Assembly: GCF_030244015.1 (NCBI RefSeq)
Contig: NZ_JASSYX010000001.1
Location: 186,001 to 250,000, forward strand
From: Pedobacter ginsengisoli
Lineage (GTDB): Bacteria > Bacteroidota > Bacteroidia > Sphingobacteriales > Sphingobacteriaceae
Direction of reading: 5' to 3'
DNA: 64,000 bases
The notes under the pieces were generated by a model that ran no database searches, was not told where the DNA came from, and was given only the letters and a program-made list of their open reading frames with translations. How positions within the stretch are numbered: position 1 is the first letter of the stretch; each line of letters starts with the position of its first letter. Positions 46,577-56,473 of the stretch are shown piece by piece. A program made the translations under genes and the position numbers.

Positions 46577-47026
46577 TTATTTATGATCAATTTGTTGATT
46601 GTCAATCGCCTGAAAGGCGATGGCATAATTCTTCATTTGCTTTATCATCGACAGCAAACCATTAGAACGTATCTGCGCCAAATGGGTCATCATTCCAATC
46701 TCTCCAATAAAATCCAGGCGGGCCTCAATAATCTCGGCGGGGGTATGGCCGGACAATACCCTGATCAGCATACTTATCAAGCCCTTCACAATAACGGCAT
46801 CGCTGTCGGCCTTAAAAAATATGCGCCCATCTTCATAGGATGCCACCAGCCATACCGTACTCTGGCATCCCTTTATTTTGTTTTCATCAAGCTTATGTTC
46901 GTCTTCAAGAACAGCCAGCTTTTTACCCATGTCGATAATGTACTCGTATTTATCTTCCCAGGAATCAAACAGCCCGAAGTCTTCAATAATATCTTTTTCT
47001 ATATCATTTATCGGCTTAATATCCAT
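46577..47026 (-). CDS. sufE: Cysteine desulfuration protein
   Basis: 149 residues; accepts persulfide sulfur from SufS. The acceptor Cys is in KIKGCQSTVWL near residue 53. The ATG overlaps the sufS stop by one base (TAATG), indicating coupled translation of the two partners. Confidence 0.93.
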   Translation of the reverse strand: MDIKPINDIEKDIIEDFGLFDSWEDKYEYIIDMGKKLAVLEDEHKLDENKIKGCQSTVWLVASYEDGRIFFKADSDAVIVKGLISMLIRVLSGHTPAEIIEARLDFIGEIGMMTHLAQIRSNGLLSMIKQMKNYAIAFQAIDNQQIDHK

Positions 47027-48240
47027 TACAAAAGCATTTTTATGGTTTTATGTAAGCTGGTAACCAATGCATCTATCTCTTCTTTTTGGTTATACAGGGC
47101 AAACGATGCTCTTATTGTACCCGGGATTCCAAAACGTGCCATTAAAGGTTGTGTACAATGATGCCCGGTTCTAACGGCAATACCCTGATTGTCGAGTAAA
47201 ACACCAACATCCTGGGGATGTATGTCTTTAATGATGAAAGATACCAGGCTTACCTTTTCTTTGGCATTGCCGATAATGGTAAGGCCGGGGATGGCTTGCA
47301 ATTGAGCTGTAGCATAAGCAAGCAATTCATTTTCGTGATCTCTGATCTGTTGTTTGCCAGTTTCGCTAATAAAATCGAGGGCTGCTTTTAAAGCTATAGT
47401 ATCCGCTATGTTTGGTGTACCGGCTTCATATTTGTAAGGCAGGTCGTTATAAATTGTCTTTTCAAATGTAACTTCTTTGATCATCTCTCCGCCACCTTGA
47501 AATACCGGCATACTTTCCAGCAGTTCCTTTTTGCCATAGAGCACGCCTACACCTGTAGGGCCATATACTTTGTGGCCGGAAAAAGCGAAAAAATCACAAT
47601 TTATGGCCTGTACATCTATGTCCATATGTACGGCCGATTGTGCCCCGTCAAGAAGTACTCTGGCACCGGCCCGGTGCGCGGCATCAATAATCTCTTTAAC
47701 CGGATTTACTGTGCCTAATGAATTAGATACATGCACAACTGAGACCAGTTTGGTCTTATTGCTAAGCAGCGATCTGTAGACATCCATCGCCAGCTCACCA
47801 TTATCATTAACGGGAATGACTTTTAAAATAGCGCCTTTTTCTTCGCAAAGTATTTGCCAGGGAACGATATTGGAATGATGTTCCATACCTGATATAATGA
47901 TTTCATCACCAGCTCCGACGTTCTGCCTGCCCCAGGTATAAGCAACCAGGTTAATGCCCTCAGTAGTACCTCTTGTAAAAATGATCTCTTCTGGTGCAGC
48001 TGCACCAATGAATTCCTGTGCTGTATGTCTGGCGGCTTCATAAGCAGCAGTAGCTTCTTCTGCAAGCGTATGAATACCCCTATGGATATTGGCATTGTAA
48101 TGTGTATAATAATGGGTGAGCGCATCAATAACCCGCTGTGGTTTTTGGGCCGTGGCAGCATTGTCAAAATACACCAGGGGTTTGCCCTTAACCATGCGGT
48201 TAAGAATAGGGAACTGTTGTCTGAGATCTAATGTGGCCAT
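47026..48240 (-). CDS. sufS: Cysteine desulfurase
   Basis: 404 residues, PLP class V. PLP lysine in FSGHKVYGPTGVGVLYG near 226, substrate region TRGTTEGINLVAYTWG near 90, and the persulfide Cys in RTGHHCTQPLM near 364. Provides sulfur for SufBCD; sufD ends 1 bp upstream. Confidence 0.95.
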   Translation of the reverse strand: MATLDLRQQFPILNRMVKGKPLVYFDNAATAQKPQRVIDALTHYYTHYNANIHRGIHTLAEEATAAYEAARHTAQEFIGAAAPEEIIFTRGTTEGINLVAYTWGRQNVGAGDEIIISGMEHHSNIVPWQILCEEKGAILKVIPVNDNGELAMDVYRSLLSNKTKLVSVVHVSNSLGTVNPVKEIIDAAHRAGARVLLDGAQSAVHMDIDVQAINCDFFAFSGHKVYGPTGVGVLYGKKELLESMPVFQGGGEMIKEVTFEKTIYNDLPYKYEAGTPNIADTIALKAALDFISETGKQQIRDHENELLAYATAQLQAIPGLTIIGNAKEKVSLVSFIIKDIHPQDVGVLLDNQGIAVRTGHHCTQPLMARFGIPGTIRASFALYNQKEEIDALVTSLHKTIKMLL

Positions 48241-48241
48241 A

Positions 48242-49543
48242 TTATTGAATTGCTAAATGTTCGTAAATCAGTTTAGCTACGTAAGAACGTAAAACCTCAG
48301 GTTTAATCTGCTCAACAATGTCCGCGGCAAAAGCCTCCAGCAATAGCACCTCGGCACTTTCTTTGGGAATGCCCCTTGCCCTTAAATAGAACAAAGCTTC
48401 CTCATCAAGTTGTCCTACGGTACACCCATGCGAACACTTAACATCATCTGCAAAGATCTCAAGCTGCGGTTTGGTGTTTATAGTGGCATTGTCTGACAAT
48501 AAGATGTTCTTATTGCTCTGATAAGCATTGGTTTTTTGGGCATCTGGCTGAACCATGATGCGGCCATTGAATACCGCCGTCGAGGCATCATCTGCAATGC
48601 CTTTGTAAAGCTGATTACTAAAGCAATTTGGTTTTAAATTATCGATCAGCGTATGGTTATCAGCGTGGCTCTTTCCTTTTAACAGGTACAGACCGTAAAG
48701 ATGAGTTTCGTTGCCATTCGCGTCAAGCACCAGATTCATATTGTTGCGTACTATGGCCCCGTTTAAAGTAAGTGTAACGGTGTGTACATAGCTTCGTCCG
48801 ATCTGCCTGATATGTGTAGTATTTACCTGACTGGCGTTTGCGGTATCGTTCTGGATCTTGTAATATTCAACAAAAGCATTTTCTTTAACCACTATTTCCA
48901 TCACCTGGTTGTTAAAACTGTCCGACGGACCAAGAGTTGCGTAGGTTTCTGTTAATTGCAGCCGGCTGCTTTCATCAACCAGGACCAGGCTCCTTGGCTG
49001 TGCAAGGGAAGGATGCTGTCTTGTGTCTAAGATATGGTAGAAATAAACCGGATGTTTAGGTTCCTTTCCTTTAAGTACATGGATAAAAACTCCGCCGCAG
49101 ATGAAAGAAGTATTCAAAGCATGGATCCCATCACTCAGGTAATTGCTGCTGTGATCAAGCTGGGCCGCGACCAGGTCCTTATAAGCGCCAGTGGCGGCCA
49201 CCTCAAGAGGCAATACTATAAGATCTGAAATGCCTGAACGAATATTGGAAAGCCCGGCTACGAAACGGCCATTTACAAAAACCAGCTCATTTGCCAGTTC
49301 GCTGCCTGGTAACCTTACGGCGTCAACATCTGCTAAAGTAACCCCGGACAGCCCTGCTATAGGGTATTCTTTGTCAAACAGACTGCTCACATTTGTATAT
49401 TTCCAATCTTCGTCATGAAACGTGGGAACACCTGCTTTGGAAAAAGAATCAAAACCACTTTGTCTTAAGCCGGCAATAGTACCTTTGGGATCTGCTTCCT
49501 GCAGCTGCTCAAACTGATCCTTAAAATAAGCTATATCGTTCAT
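48242..49543 (-). CDS. sufD: Fe-S assembly scaffold component SufD
   Basis: 433 residues. The C-terminal SufB/SufD core (FNGRIMVQPDAQKTNAYQSNKNILLSDNATINTKPQLEIFADDVKCSHGCTVGQLDEEALFYLRARG, in part) is clear, including the His of KCSHGCT. Pairs with SufB around the SufC dimer. Confidence 0.94.
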   Translation of the reverse strand: MNDIAYFKDQFEQLQEADPKGTIAGLRQSGFDSFSKAGVPTFHDEDWKYTNVSSLFDKEYPIAGLSGVTLADVDAVRLPGSELANELVFVNGRFVAGLSNIRSGISDLIVLPLEVAATGAYKDLVAAQLDHSSNYLSDGIHALNTSFICGGVFIHVLKGKEPKHPVYFYHILDTRQHPSLAQPRSLVLVDESSRLQLTETYATLGPSDSFNNQVMEIVVKENAFVEYYKIQNDTANASQVNTTHIRQIGRSYVHTVTLTLNGAIVRNNMNLVLDANGNETHLYGLYLLKGKSHADNHTLIDNLKPNCFSNQLYKGIADDASTAVFNGRIMVQPDAQKTNAYQSNKNILLSDNATINTKPQLEIFADDVKCSHGCTVGQLDEEALFYLRARGIPKESAEVLLLEAFAADIVEQIKPEVLRSYVAKLIYEHLAIQ

Positions 49544-49566
49544 TGTAAATTCTTTTAAATGCGCTG

Positions 49567-50331
49567 TTATTGATCAGCAGTTAAATCAACCTCATCAGTA
49601 ATGAAGTCATATCCTTTTTCTTCCAGTTCAAGCGCCAGTTCTTTAGTGCCCGATTTAACAATTCGGCCGTTGTACAGGACATGAACATAATCTGGCTGAA
49701 TATAATCGAGCAGACGCTGGTAGTGGGTTATAAGCAGTACTGCACGGTCAGGATTTCGTAGTTTATTGATGCCTTTGGCAACGATACGGAGCGCATCAAT
49801 GTCCAGGCCTGAGTCGGTCTCGTCCATAATCGCAAGCTTGGGTTCAAGCATGGCCATTTGGAAAACCTCATTACGTTTTTTCTCTCCACCTGAAAAACCT
49901 TCATTGATAGAACGGCTCAATAAACGCTGGTCTATTTCAACCAGAGCCATCTTCTCCTTCATCATTTTTAAAAATGAGACGGCATCAAGGGGTTCCTGAC
50001 CCAGATATTTGCGCTTTTCATTTACAGCAGCCTTAATAAAGTTGGTCGTGCTTACGCCGGGTATTTCTACCGGATACTGGAAGGCAAGGAACAAACCTTC
50101 ACGGGCCCTGTCTTCTGTCGATAGTCCCAACAGGTCCTTTCCTAAAAAAGAAACATTGCCTTCGGTAACCTCATATTCATCTCTGCCGGCAAGTACAGAT
50201 GCGAGTGTACTTTTACCAGAACCATTTGGCCCCATAATCGCATGAACTTCCCCTGGCTTTATATCGAGGTTAATGCCCTTTAAGATCTCTCTTCCGTCTA
50301 TATTTGCGTGTATATTTTTTACTGATAACAT
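49567..50331 (-). CDS. sufC: Fe-S assembly ATPase SufC
   Basis: 254 residues, soluble ABC ATPase. Walker A GPNGSGKST near 35, signature GFSGGEKKRNEV near 147, Walker B LAIMDETDSGLDIDAL near 170. The degenerate signature with EKKR is typical of SufC. 17 bp after sufB. Confidence 0.96.
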   Translation of the reverse strand: MLSVKNIHANIDGREILKGINLDIKPGEVHAIMGPNGSGKSTLASVLAGRDEYEVTEGNVSFLGKDLLGLSTEDRAREGLFLAFQYPVEIPGVSTTNFIKAAVNEKRKYLGQEPLDAVSFLKMMKEKMALVEIDQRLLSRSINEGFSGGEKKRNEVFQMAMLEPKLAIMDETDSGLDIDALRIVAKGINKLRNPDRAVLLITHYQRLLDYIQPDYVHVLYNGRIVKSGTKELALELEEKGYDFITDEVDLTADQ

Positions 50332-50348
50332 ATTCTTATAAATTTTAT

Positions 50349-51794
50349 TTAACCTACACTGCCTTCCATGCTAACGGCAAGTAGTTTTTGTGCTTCTACG
50401 GCAAATTCCATGGGCAATTGGTTCATTACTTCTTTGGCAAAGCCATTTACAATAAGGGCTACCGCTGTTTCTGCATCAATGCCTCTTTGCCTGCAATAAA
50501 AGAGTTGATCTTCTCCGATTTTTGAAGTGGTTGCTTCGTGTTCTACAATTGCAGTTTTATTTTTAACTTCTATATAGGGAAAGGTATGCGCGCCACATTT
50601 ATCGCCTAGCAATAAAGAGTCGCATTGTGAGTAATTACGCGCATTGGTTGCCTGTTTGCCGGCCCTGACTAAACCACGGTAACTGTTTTGGCTATGGCCG
50701 GCCGAGATTCCTTTTGAGACGATCCTGCTTCTTGTATTTTTACCAAGGTGGATCATTTTTGTACCTGTATCCGCCTGCTGATAATTATTGGTAAAAGCAA
50801 CAGAGTAGAACTCGCCGATAGAATGATCACCTTTTAAAATCACACTGGGGTATTTCCAGGTAATTGCAGATCCTGTTTCTACCTGTGTCCAGGAGATTTT
50901 TGAATGATCACCTTTACACATACCTCGTTTGGTCACAAAGTTGTAGATACCACCGAGGCCATTTTTGTCACCCGGATACCAGTTTTGTACGGTTGAATAT
51001 TTAATCTCAGCTTTAGTATGCGCAACAAGTTCTACTACGGCCGCGTGTAATTGATTTTCATCCCGCAGAGGTGCTGTACAACCTTCCAGATAACTTACAT
51101 AACTTTCCTCTTCTGCAATGATCAGTGTACGCTCAAACTGGCCTGCATTCTCTGTATTGATGCGGAAGTAGGTAGAAAGTTCCATTGGGCAGCGTACTCC
51201 TTTGGGAATAAAGCAGAAAGAACCATCAGTAAATACAGCTGAATTTAATGCAGCAAAATAATTATCGGTCATTGGAACTACCGAGCCAAGGTATTTCTTT
51301 ACCAATTCGGGATGTTCCTGTATTGCCTCGCTGATTGAACAAAAAATAACCCCGATTTCTGAAAGCTGCTTTTTAAAGGAAGTTGCGATAGATACACTGT
51401 CCATCACCACATCTACAGCTACTCCTGTAAGCCGCCTTTGTTCATTAAGTGAGATTCCCAATTTGTCAAAAGTGGCCAGCAATTCGGGATCAGCTTCGTC
51501 AAGGCTATTTAATTGTTTTTTGGGCTTAGGAGCGGCATAGTAAATAATATCCTGATAATTGATAGGCGGGTATTTTACATTAGGCCATTTTGGTTCTACA
51601 AGCTTTAGCCAATGGTTGTAAGCCTTAAGCCGCCAGTCCAGCATCCATTCCGGTTCGTTCTTTTTATTTGAAATAAGGCGGATGGTGTCTTCGCTAAGGC
51701 CTTTGGCAATTACATCTGTATCTATGTCTGTTACAAATCCGTATTTGTATTCATTTAATACGGCTTGTTCCAGTGTACCTGATTTTTCTTTCAT
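50349..51794 (-). CDS. sufB: Fe-S cluster assembly protein SufB
   Basis: 481 residues, scaffold with SufC and SufD. Family sequence [27 protein letters not shown] near 185 and C-terminal [24 protein letters not shown] with the Cys that holds the nascent cluster. First structural gene of the suf operon. Confidence 0.96.
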   Translation of the reverse strand: MKEKSGTLEQAVLNEYKYGFVTDIDTDVIAKGLSEDTIRLISNKKNEPEWMLDWRLKAYNHWLKLVEPKWPNVKYPPINYQDIIYYAAPKPKKQLNSLDEADPELLATFDKLGISLNEQRRLTGVAVDVVMDSVSIATSFKKQLSEIGVIFCSISEAIQEHPELVKKYLGSVVPMTDNYFAALNSAVFTDGSFCFIPKGVRCPMELSTYFRINTENAGQFERTLIIAEEESYVSYLEGCTAPLRDENQLHAAVVELVAHTKAEIKYSTVQNWYPGDKNGLGGIYNFVTKRGMCKGDHSKISWTQVETGSAITWKYPSVILKGDHSIGEFYSVAFTNNYQQADTGTKMIHLGKNTRSRIVSKGISAGHSQNSYRGLVRAGKQATNARNYSQCDSLLLGDKCGAHTFPYIEVKNKTAIVEHEATTSKIGEDQLFYCRQRGIDAETAVALIVNGFAKEVMNQLPMEFAVEAQKLLAVSMEGSVG

Positions 51795-51836
51795 GACTTC
51801 CAGTTTTTGTTAAGTGGAATCAGCAATAACATACTG

Positions 51837-51866
51837 TAAAGATAAGGCAGTAGCTTTTTTATACAA
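51837..51866 (-). promoter_or_regulatory. Candidate suf operon promoter
   Basis: Minus-strand TTG (51866-51864), 19-bp spacer, TATCTTTA (51844-51837), one mismatch from TAnnTTTG. A start near 51831 gives a ~35-nt leader before sufB. The -33 TTG lies inside the inverted repeat at 51858-51877. Confidence 0.55.
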
Positions 51867-51877
51867 AAAAGTATAAA
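51858..51877. promoter_or_regulatory. Inverted repeat over the suf -33 element, possible operator
   Basis: TTTATAC-AAAAAA-GTATAAA, a perfect 7-bp inverted repeat with a 6-bp spacer (20 bp total). Binding here would block the promoter. The only Rrf2-type regulator in the window is the last gene of this operon, so it is the natural candidate ligand. Confidence 0.5.
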
Positions 51878-51933
51878 CAATATGACAATGGTATAACCAC
51901 AAGCCGGCGGAGTCAATCCCCGCATTCCGGTTC

Positions 51934-52233
51934 TTAATCCTGATCGGGATATAACTTTCTTTGAATAACGGCAACTGCACTCCGCAAATCAAAATTGAAT
52001 TTATGAAACAGCAAGTTGTAGTTTTTATTGTCACAAGTTAGAAACCAGAGGAGTTCCTTTAAGTAAACAACCCCAACACAAACATCATTTTCATGGACAG
52101 TCAGGGCCTCCACATCATGTTCCAGCATGGTCTCAATAGCCTCAAGTACCAGTTGATCAGGGTGTAAACATAATGGGCCCTTCAGCTCTGTAGGATAGGG
52201 TTCACCATCGGTGATGAATGATATGGCTTTCAT
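51934..52233 (-). CDS. Small CBS-domain-like protein
   Basis: 99 residues. The stretch LHPDQLVLEAIETMLEHDVEALTVHENDVCVGVVYLKELLWFL fits one CBS motif; CBS proteins need two for a ligand site, so this would act as a dimer. Ends 139 bp upstream of the sufB start on the same strand and may be separately transcribed, because the suf promoter lies between. Function unknown. Confidence 0.68.
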   Translation of the reverse strand: MKAISFITDGEPYPTELKGPLCLHPDQLVLEAIETMLEHDVEALTVHENDVCVGVVYLKELLWFLTCDNKNYNLLFHKFNFDLRSAVAVIQRKLYPDQD

Positions 52234-52521
52234 GAGAACGTATAAATTAAATACTGAAAGATATTAAATATTGAAAGATACGAAAAAATCGACGCTGGAT
52301 TGTGCTATCCGGCATATTTTTAAGAGATGCGGTATATAACTGCGCGCTGTTAACGTGATTCTATGTTAAAATTTTTACACAATTCTTTATTTATCTGATC
52401 ACGTTTATACACTGAATGGCTATTTCTGCGGGCTGTTCAATTTATTCTTATTAGGAATAATTCGATTATTCTGTTTAAATTTCTTTAACAAAAATATTAA
52501 TCATCACTAAAACAAATTAAA
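52234..52521. other. Intergenic region between CBS gene and aqpZ
   Basis: AT-rich divergent promoter region. It contains two imperfect tandem copies of AATAYTGAAAGATA (52250-52263 and 52267-52280) near the CBS gene. No confident TAnnTTTG element and no gene seen. Confidence 0.4.
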
Positions 52522-53214
52522 ATGAAAAAATTAGTAGCAGAGTTTATTGGTACCTTTTGGCTTGTGCTCGGCGGCTGCGGTAGTGCCGTCTTAGCGTGTA
52601 ATTATCCTGATGCCGGCATTGGCTTTCTGGGCGTATCCCTGGCTTTCGGATTAACGGTAGTCACTATTGCTTATTCATTGGGCCACATCTCAGGAGCACA
52701 TTTAAATCCCGCAGTGTCTGTTGGTTTGTGGATTGGCGGGCGCTTTAGCAGCAAAGAACTGATCCCTTACATCGTCTCCCAGGTGTTGGGCGGGATCGTA
52801 GCAGCCGGTTTACTTTGCGTGATTGTTACCGGAAACGGCAGTTCCATTGGCAGTTTTGCCAGTAACGGGTATGGAGAGCTATCACCTGGAAAATACAATA
52901 TGACCGCCGCTCTCGTGACGGAAATCGTGATGACCTTTATTTTTCTGCTCGTAATTTTAGGCGCAACTGATGACCGTGCACCCAAAGGGTTTGCTGGACT
53001 GGCCATAGGTTTAAGTTTAACATTGATCCACCTGATCAGCATACCGGTGACCAATACTTCCGTTAATCCGGCAAGAAGTACCAGTCAGACCATTTTTGCC
53101 GGTGGTGAGGCTTTAGGTCAGCTTTGGCTATTTTGGGTGGCACCAATAGCAGGTGCAATTTTAGCAGGGTTGGTGTATAAGATGGTTTTTGCTGCAAAAT
53201 CAGAAACCGAATAA
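52522..53214 (+). CDS. aqpZ: Aquaporin Z
   Basis: 230-residue inner-membrane water channel with six helices. The two half-helix signatures are [12 protein letters not shown] near 58-69 and [14 protein letters not shown] near 178-191; the Arg after the second NPA forms the selectivity filter. No glycerol-facilitator features. Followed by a terminator shared with the convergent rhamnosidase gene. Confidence 0.95.
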   Translation: MKKLVAEFIGTFWLVLGGCGSAVLACNYPDAGIGFLGVSLAFGLTVVTIAYSLGHISGAHLNPAVSVGLWIGGRFSSKELIPYIVSQVLGGIVAAGLLCVIVTGNGSSIGSFASNGYGELSPGKYNMTAALVTEIVMTFIFLLVILGATDDRAPKGFAGLAIGLSLTLIHLISIPVTNTSVNPARSTSQTIFAGGEALGQLWLFWVAPIAGAILAGLVYKMVFAAKSETE

Positions 53215-53253
53215 GCGGGTTCCGGACTTGTTAAAATTCCTGACCCCAATACG

Positions 53254-53294
53254 GAAACGAGGGCTGGCAAAAAGCTATTCCCTCGTTTCTTTTT
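53254..53294 (+). terminator. Terminator between aqpZ and the rhamnosidase gene
   Basis: GAAACGAGGG (53254-53263) and CCCTCGTTTC (53280-53289) form a 10-bp stem with a 16-nt loop followed by five T. It ends aqpZ and touches the stop codon of the convergent gene. Confidence 0.8.
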
Positions 53295-55992
53295 ACTGAT
53301 ATAAGACTTCAAACCGATATACACCGGATTTAAATTCAATCTGATATTTATCATTAATTTTTCTTGCCAAAATATGACGGCCAGAATCATCCACTACTTT
53401 CATCTTATTATAGGGTAAGACAAACGTTGCTGAAGTATTTTCAGGGACTTCAATCAGTACCTCCAGATTTTTTTCTTTATCTTTTTTCCACTCTGAGCGT
53501 ATTTTTCCAAATAAACTATTATAGGACGATTTGCAATAATTTAAATCCTCAAGAGGTTGCGGCTCAATGATAAAATGCTTCATGCCGGCACTTGCAGGAT
53601 CAGCTTTTATACCGGCAATACCAGAATAGAACCATTCCACAACACTACCGAACATAGGATGGCAATGCGAGCCGTCTCCATTCCATGATTCCCATAGTGT
53701 ACTGTTTTTGTCATCCAGTAAATAGCCGAAACCCGGAAAATCTTTTTGATTCATTATTTGATAGGCAATATCATCCCTGCCGTTTTGGGAGAGCACTTTT
53801 AATAACAGGGGAGTTCCCAGGATACCGGTGTCAAAATGGTAATTGATTTCTTTCAGATGGTCTAATAAGGAATTGAAAACCGGCAGATAGTTTTCCTTTT
53901 GCACAAGGCCAAAAGCCAAAGCAAATACATTAGCCCCCTGTCTTCCTTCCCAGTAAGTTTGCTTTGCAGTATTATAATAGGCTTTATTAAAATTTGTTTT
54001 TATCGCTTTAGCCAGATTTGTGAACCTTAAGCAATCATCATTTTTACCCAATGTCCTTGCAGCATTGGTCAATATGTCAGTAACATAGTAGAAATAGGCG
54101 GTATTTACCAAAGGCTCCGGAATTTGAACCTGCGTGGGGGTGCACCATTCTCCCAAACACCAGCCTTTAGGCTCTTCCCTGGACACTAATCCATTTTTAT
54201 CGGTTCTGGTTTCCAGGTATTCAATCCATTGTTTCATGCCGGAATAATGCTGGGCTAATATTGCGGTGTCGCCATAATAAGAAAAGTAAGACCAAGGCAT
54301 AATCACATATGCAGATCCCCAGGCCGGACCACCGCCTCCACCACCGAACGGTGCTGTATGCGTCACAAAACCGGTTTTTTTATTCCTGGCATCGTCCATA
54401 TCATTAAACCATTTTCGATAAAACTGAAGCATATCATAGGAGTATATCGAACTTCCCACAATTGCCTGCCCGTCACCGGTATAACCCAGCCTTTCCCTGT
54501 GCGGGCAATCGCTGCTCACACTTCCATGAAAATTTGCGTTCTGTGTTTTCAGGTAGGCTGCATTTATTTTATTCAGAAATGGGTTTGAACATTCAAAACT
54601 CCCATTTGATGCCACATCCGTATGTACATCTTTTATCAGTAAACTTTCCGGGCCAAGGATGACATCTGAAGAAGTGACCTCGATTTTTCTGAATGCATGC
54701 CAGGTAAACTTTGGCTCCCAGTTTTCCACACCAGAACCCTTTAAAATATAACTGTCAATCTGACCATAATCTTCACCCTCCTCACTGATATACCTTATTT
54801 TAAGGCGGCTGCCTGCTTTCCCTTTAACACTTATGGACGCCCAGCCTGAGACGGTTTCCTCTAAATGATAAGAATAAACAGAATCCTTTATTTTGCCATC
54901 AAAATGTGGCTTTAAGGTCCGGGTAACTTTATCAAAAGGCGCAGTTTGCGGACGTAAGATACCGGCAGGCGGACGAACAAGTATTGCCCTAACCCATTTG
55001 TTATCATTGTACCCGGTTTTATCCCATGCACCTAATTCCAGTCGTGCATCATATTTTTCGCCTGTAAAAATGCCATCCTTTAACAATGGGCCGGTTGTTG
55101 TTTTCCAGGTACTGTCAGAGCCAGTGATGCTGCGGGTTCCATCAGTATATTCTATTTCAAGCTGGAAAATCAATTTTGGAATATCATACCACATGTCACC
55201 TTCAACCCTTCGGTCCCGTTGATTGTACCAGCCATTACCAAGCAGAATTCCAATCGCATTGCTTTCCCGGATGATACTACCGGTGACATCAAAAGTATTA
55301 TAAAGCACTCTTTGGCTGGATTGATCATCATAAGGATAAAGCAGCTTTTTAAGCGGTCTTACATCATAATTGGTCACTGCCGGGGCCAGTACCTGGTCAC
55401 CAATTTTTCTGCCATTTAGAAACAATTCATAAAAACCCAGGCCGCTGATATAAACGGTTGCTTTTTTTATGGGTTTTTTTATGGTAATTTCTTTACGAAA
55501 AAAAGGCGCAGGGTAAGTTATCGCCGAATCCGGATTTGGATTTTCGAAAGACCCGATCCATTTCGCCGCCCAATCGCCGGGCTGCAGCAGACCCATAGAC
55601 CAGGAAGCGGTCTGGCTCCAATTAGAAGGATTATTTCTTTCATCCCAGATCATCACTTTCCAATACACCTTCTTTCTGGATGTTAATGCTTTACCCAGAT
55701 AGATAATTTGGTTAGAATTAGCGGAATATATTTTGCCGCTATCCCAATAATCTCCATTATTTTGCGCTAATAAAGCGCTGCTGCTAGCGGCTATAATGCG
55801 ATAAGCCGTTTGACTTTTGGCTTTTTGGGCAAATGCCAGCTGCCAGCTCAGCACAGGATGTTGATTTTCGATCGCTGCAGGATCTAAAAGGTGCTCGCAT
55901 TTGAGAGATTCAATCGTGACCGCGGGTTGTTTACAAAAAACAATACCTGGGGTTAATAACAGTAAGACTATACAGGCAAAGCTTATTCTCAT
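53293..55992 (-). CDS. Alpha-L-rhamnosidase, GH78, secreted
   Basis: 899 residues with a signal peptide (MRISFACIVLLLLTPGIVFC); the Cys at its end also makes a lipoprotein possible, though the following residues KQPAV are ordinary. Domain order fits GH78: N-terminal fibronectin-like region (to ~150), Bac_rhamnosid_N beta domain (~165-340), concanavalin-like domain (~350-455), then the (alpha/alpha)6 catalytic domain with SSDCPHRERLGYTGDGQ near 497 and C-terminal beta domain. Hydrolyses terminal rhamnose from plant or bacterial glycans. No SusC/SusD pair is near, so it is a lone enzyme. Confidence 0.93.
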   Translation of the reverse strand: MRISFACIVLLLLTPGIVFCKQPAVTIESLKCEHLLDPAAIENQHPVLSWQLAFAQKAKSQTAYRIIAASSSALLAQNNGDYWDSGKIYSANSNQIIYLGKALTSRKKVYWKVMIWDERNNPSNWSQTASWSMGLLQPGDWAAKWIGSFENPNPDSAITYPAPFFRKEITIKKPIKKATVYISGLGFYELFLNGRKIGDQVLAPAVTNYDVRPLKKLLYPYDDQSSQRVLYNTFDVTGSIIRESNAIGILLGNGWYNQRDRRVEGDMWYDIPKLIFQLEIEYTDGTRSITGSDSTWKTTTGPLLKDGIFTGEKYDARLELGAWDKTGYNDNKWVRAILVRPPAGILRPQTAPFDKVTRTLKPHFDGKIKDSVYSYHLEETVSGWASISVKGKAGSRLKIRYISEEGEDYGQIDSYILKGSGVENWEPKFTWHAFRKIEVTSSDVILGPESLLIKDVHTDVASNGSFECSNPFLNKINAAYLKTQNANFHGSVSSDCPHRERLGYTGDGQAIVGSSIYSYDMLQFYRKWFNDMDDARNKKTGFVTHTAPFGGGGGGPAWGSAYVIMPWSYFSYYGDTAILAQHYSGMKQWIEYLETRTDKNGLVSREEPKGWCLGEWCTPTQVQIPEPLVNTAYFYYVTDILTNAARTLGKNDDCLRFTNLAKAIKTNFNKAYYNTAKQTYWEGRQGANVFALAFGLVQKENYLPVFNSLLDHLKEINYHFDTGILGTPLLLKVLSQNGRDDIAYQIMNQKDFPGFGYLLDDKNSTLWESWNGDGSHCHPMFGSVVEWFYSGIAGIKADPASAGMKHFIIEPQPLEDLNYCKSSYNSLFGKIRSEWKKDKEKNLEVLIEVPENTSATFVLPYNKMKVVDDSGRHILARKINDKYQIEFKSGVYRFEVLYQ

Positions 55993-56015
55993 CTGGAAAT
56001 ATTTAATGCATAAGT

Positions 56016-56366
56016 TTAAAACAAACTCTGCCCGAAAGTAAGCAAATTGTTGTCAGGGTCAAGAACTGAAAATTCACTTTGCATCCAGGGTTTATGCTCC
56101 AATTTTGTACAGTTGACATTTTGGCTTTTGATAAAGTGAAACAATCCTTGTATATCATCTGTGCGGATGTATACCTGCCCATAATTTTCTTTTGGATCCA
56201 GTTCTTTAAATTCAAAAAAATGAATTTGAATGCGGTCTTTTTCTACCATAAGATAGCCATCGTAATCGGCAGTTCCAAATTCCTGAAAACCCAGTTTGTT
56301 TAGGTAAAAATCCCTGGTGAGTGCCTTGTCACGCATTGGTAATTTTGGATGAATAGCTGTGAGCAT
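56016..56366 (-). CDS. VOC family protein (glyoxalase/bleomycin-resistance type)
   Basis: 116 residues with two beta-alpha-beta-beta-beta modules: HPKLPMRDKALTRDFYLNKLGFQEF and the repeated ...QVYIRTDDIQGLFHFIKSQ...EFSVLDPDNNLLTFGQ. Resembles small VOC proteins annotated as bleomycin resistance or general dioxygenase-like; His5 and Glu or similar residues could bind a metal. Activity unknown. Confidence 0.83.
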   Translation of the reverse strand: MLTAIHPKLPMRDKALTRDFYLNKLGFQEFGTADYDGYLMVEKDRIQIHFFEFKELDPKENYGQVYIRTDDIQGLFHFIKSQNVNCTKLEHKPWMQSEFSVLDPDNNLLTFGQSLF

Positions 56367-56473
56367 ACGGATTGAATTTAACTTGCATTTATGAAATCAA
56401 ATGCAAGTTAATAATTTAAGCGTCTTGCAGGCTTTAAAATTAAGCCGTATTTTCCCGTCATAAACATACTGGT

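Noticed and set aside
52250-52280. Two tandem copies of AATAYTGAAAGATA upstream of the CBS gene
   Set aside because: Short, AT-rich and only two copies; not enough to claim a regulatory array.
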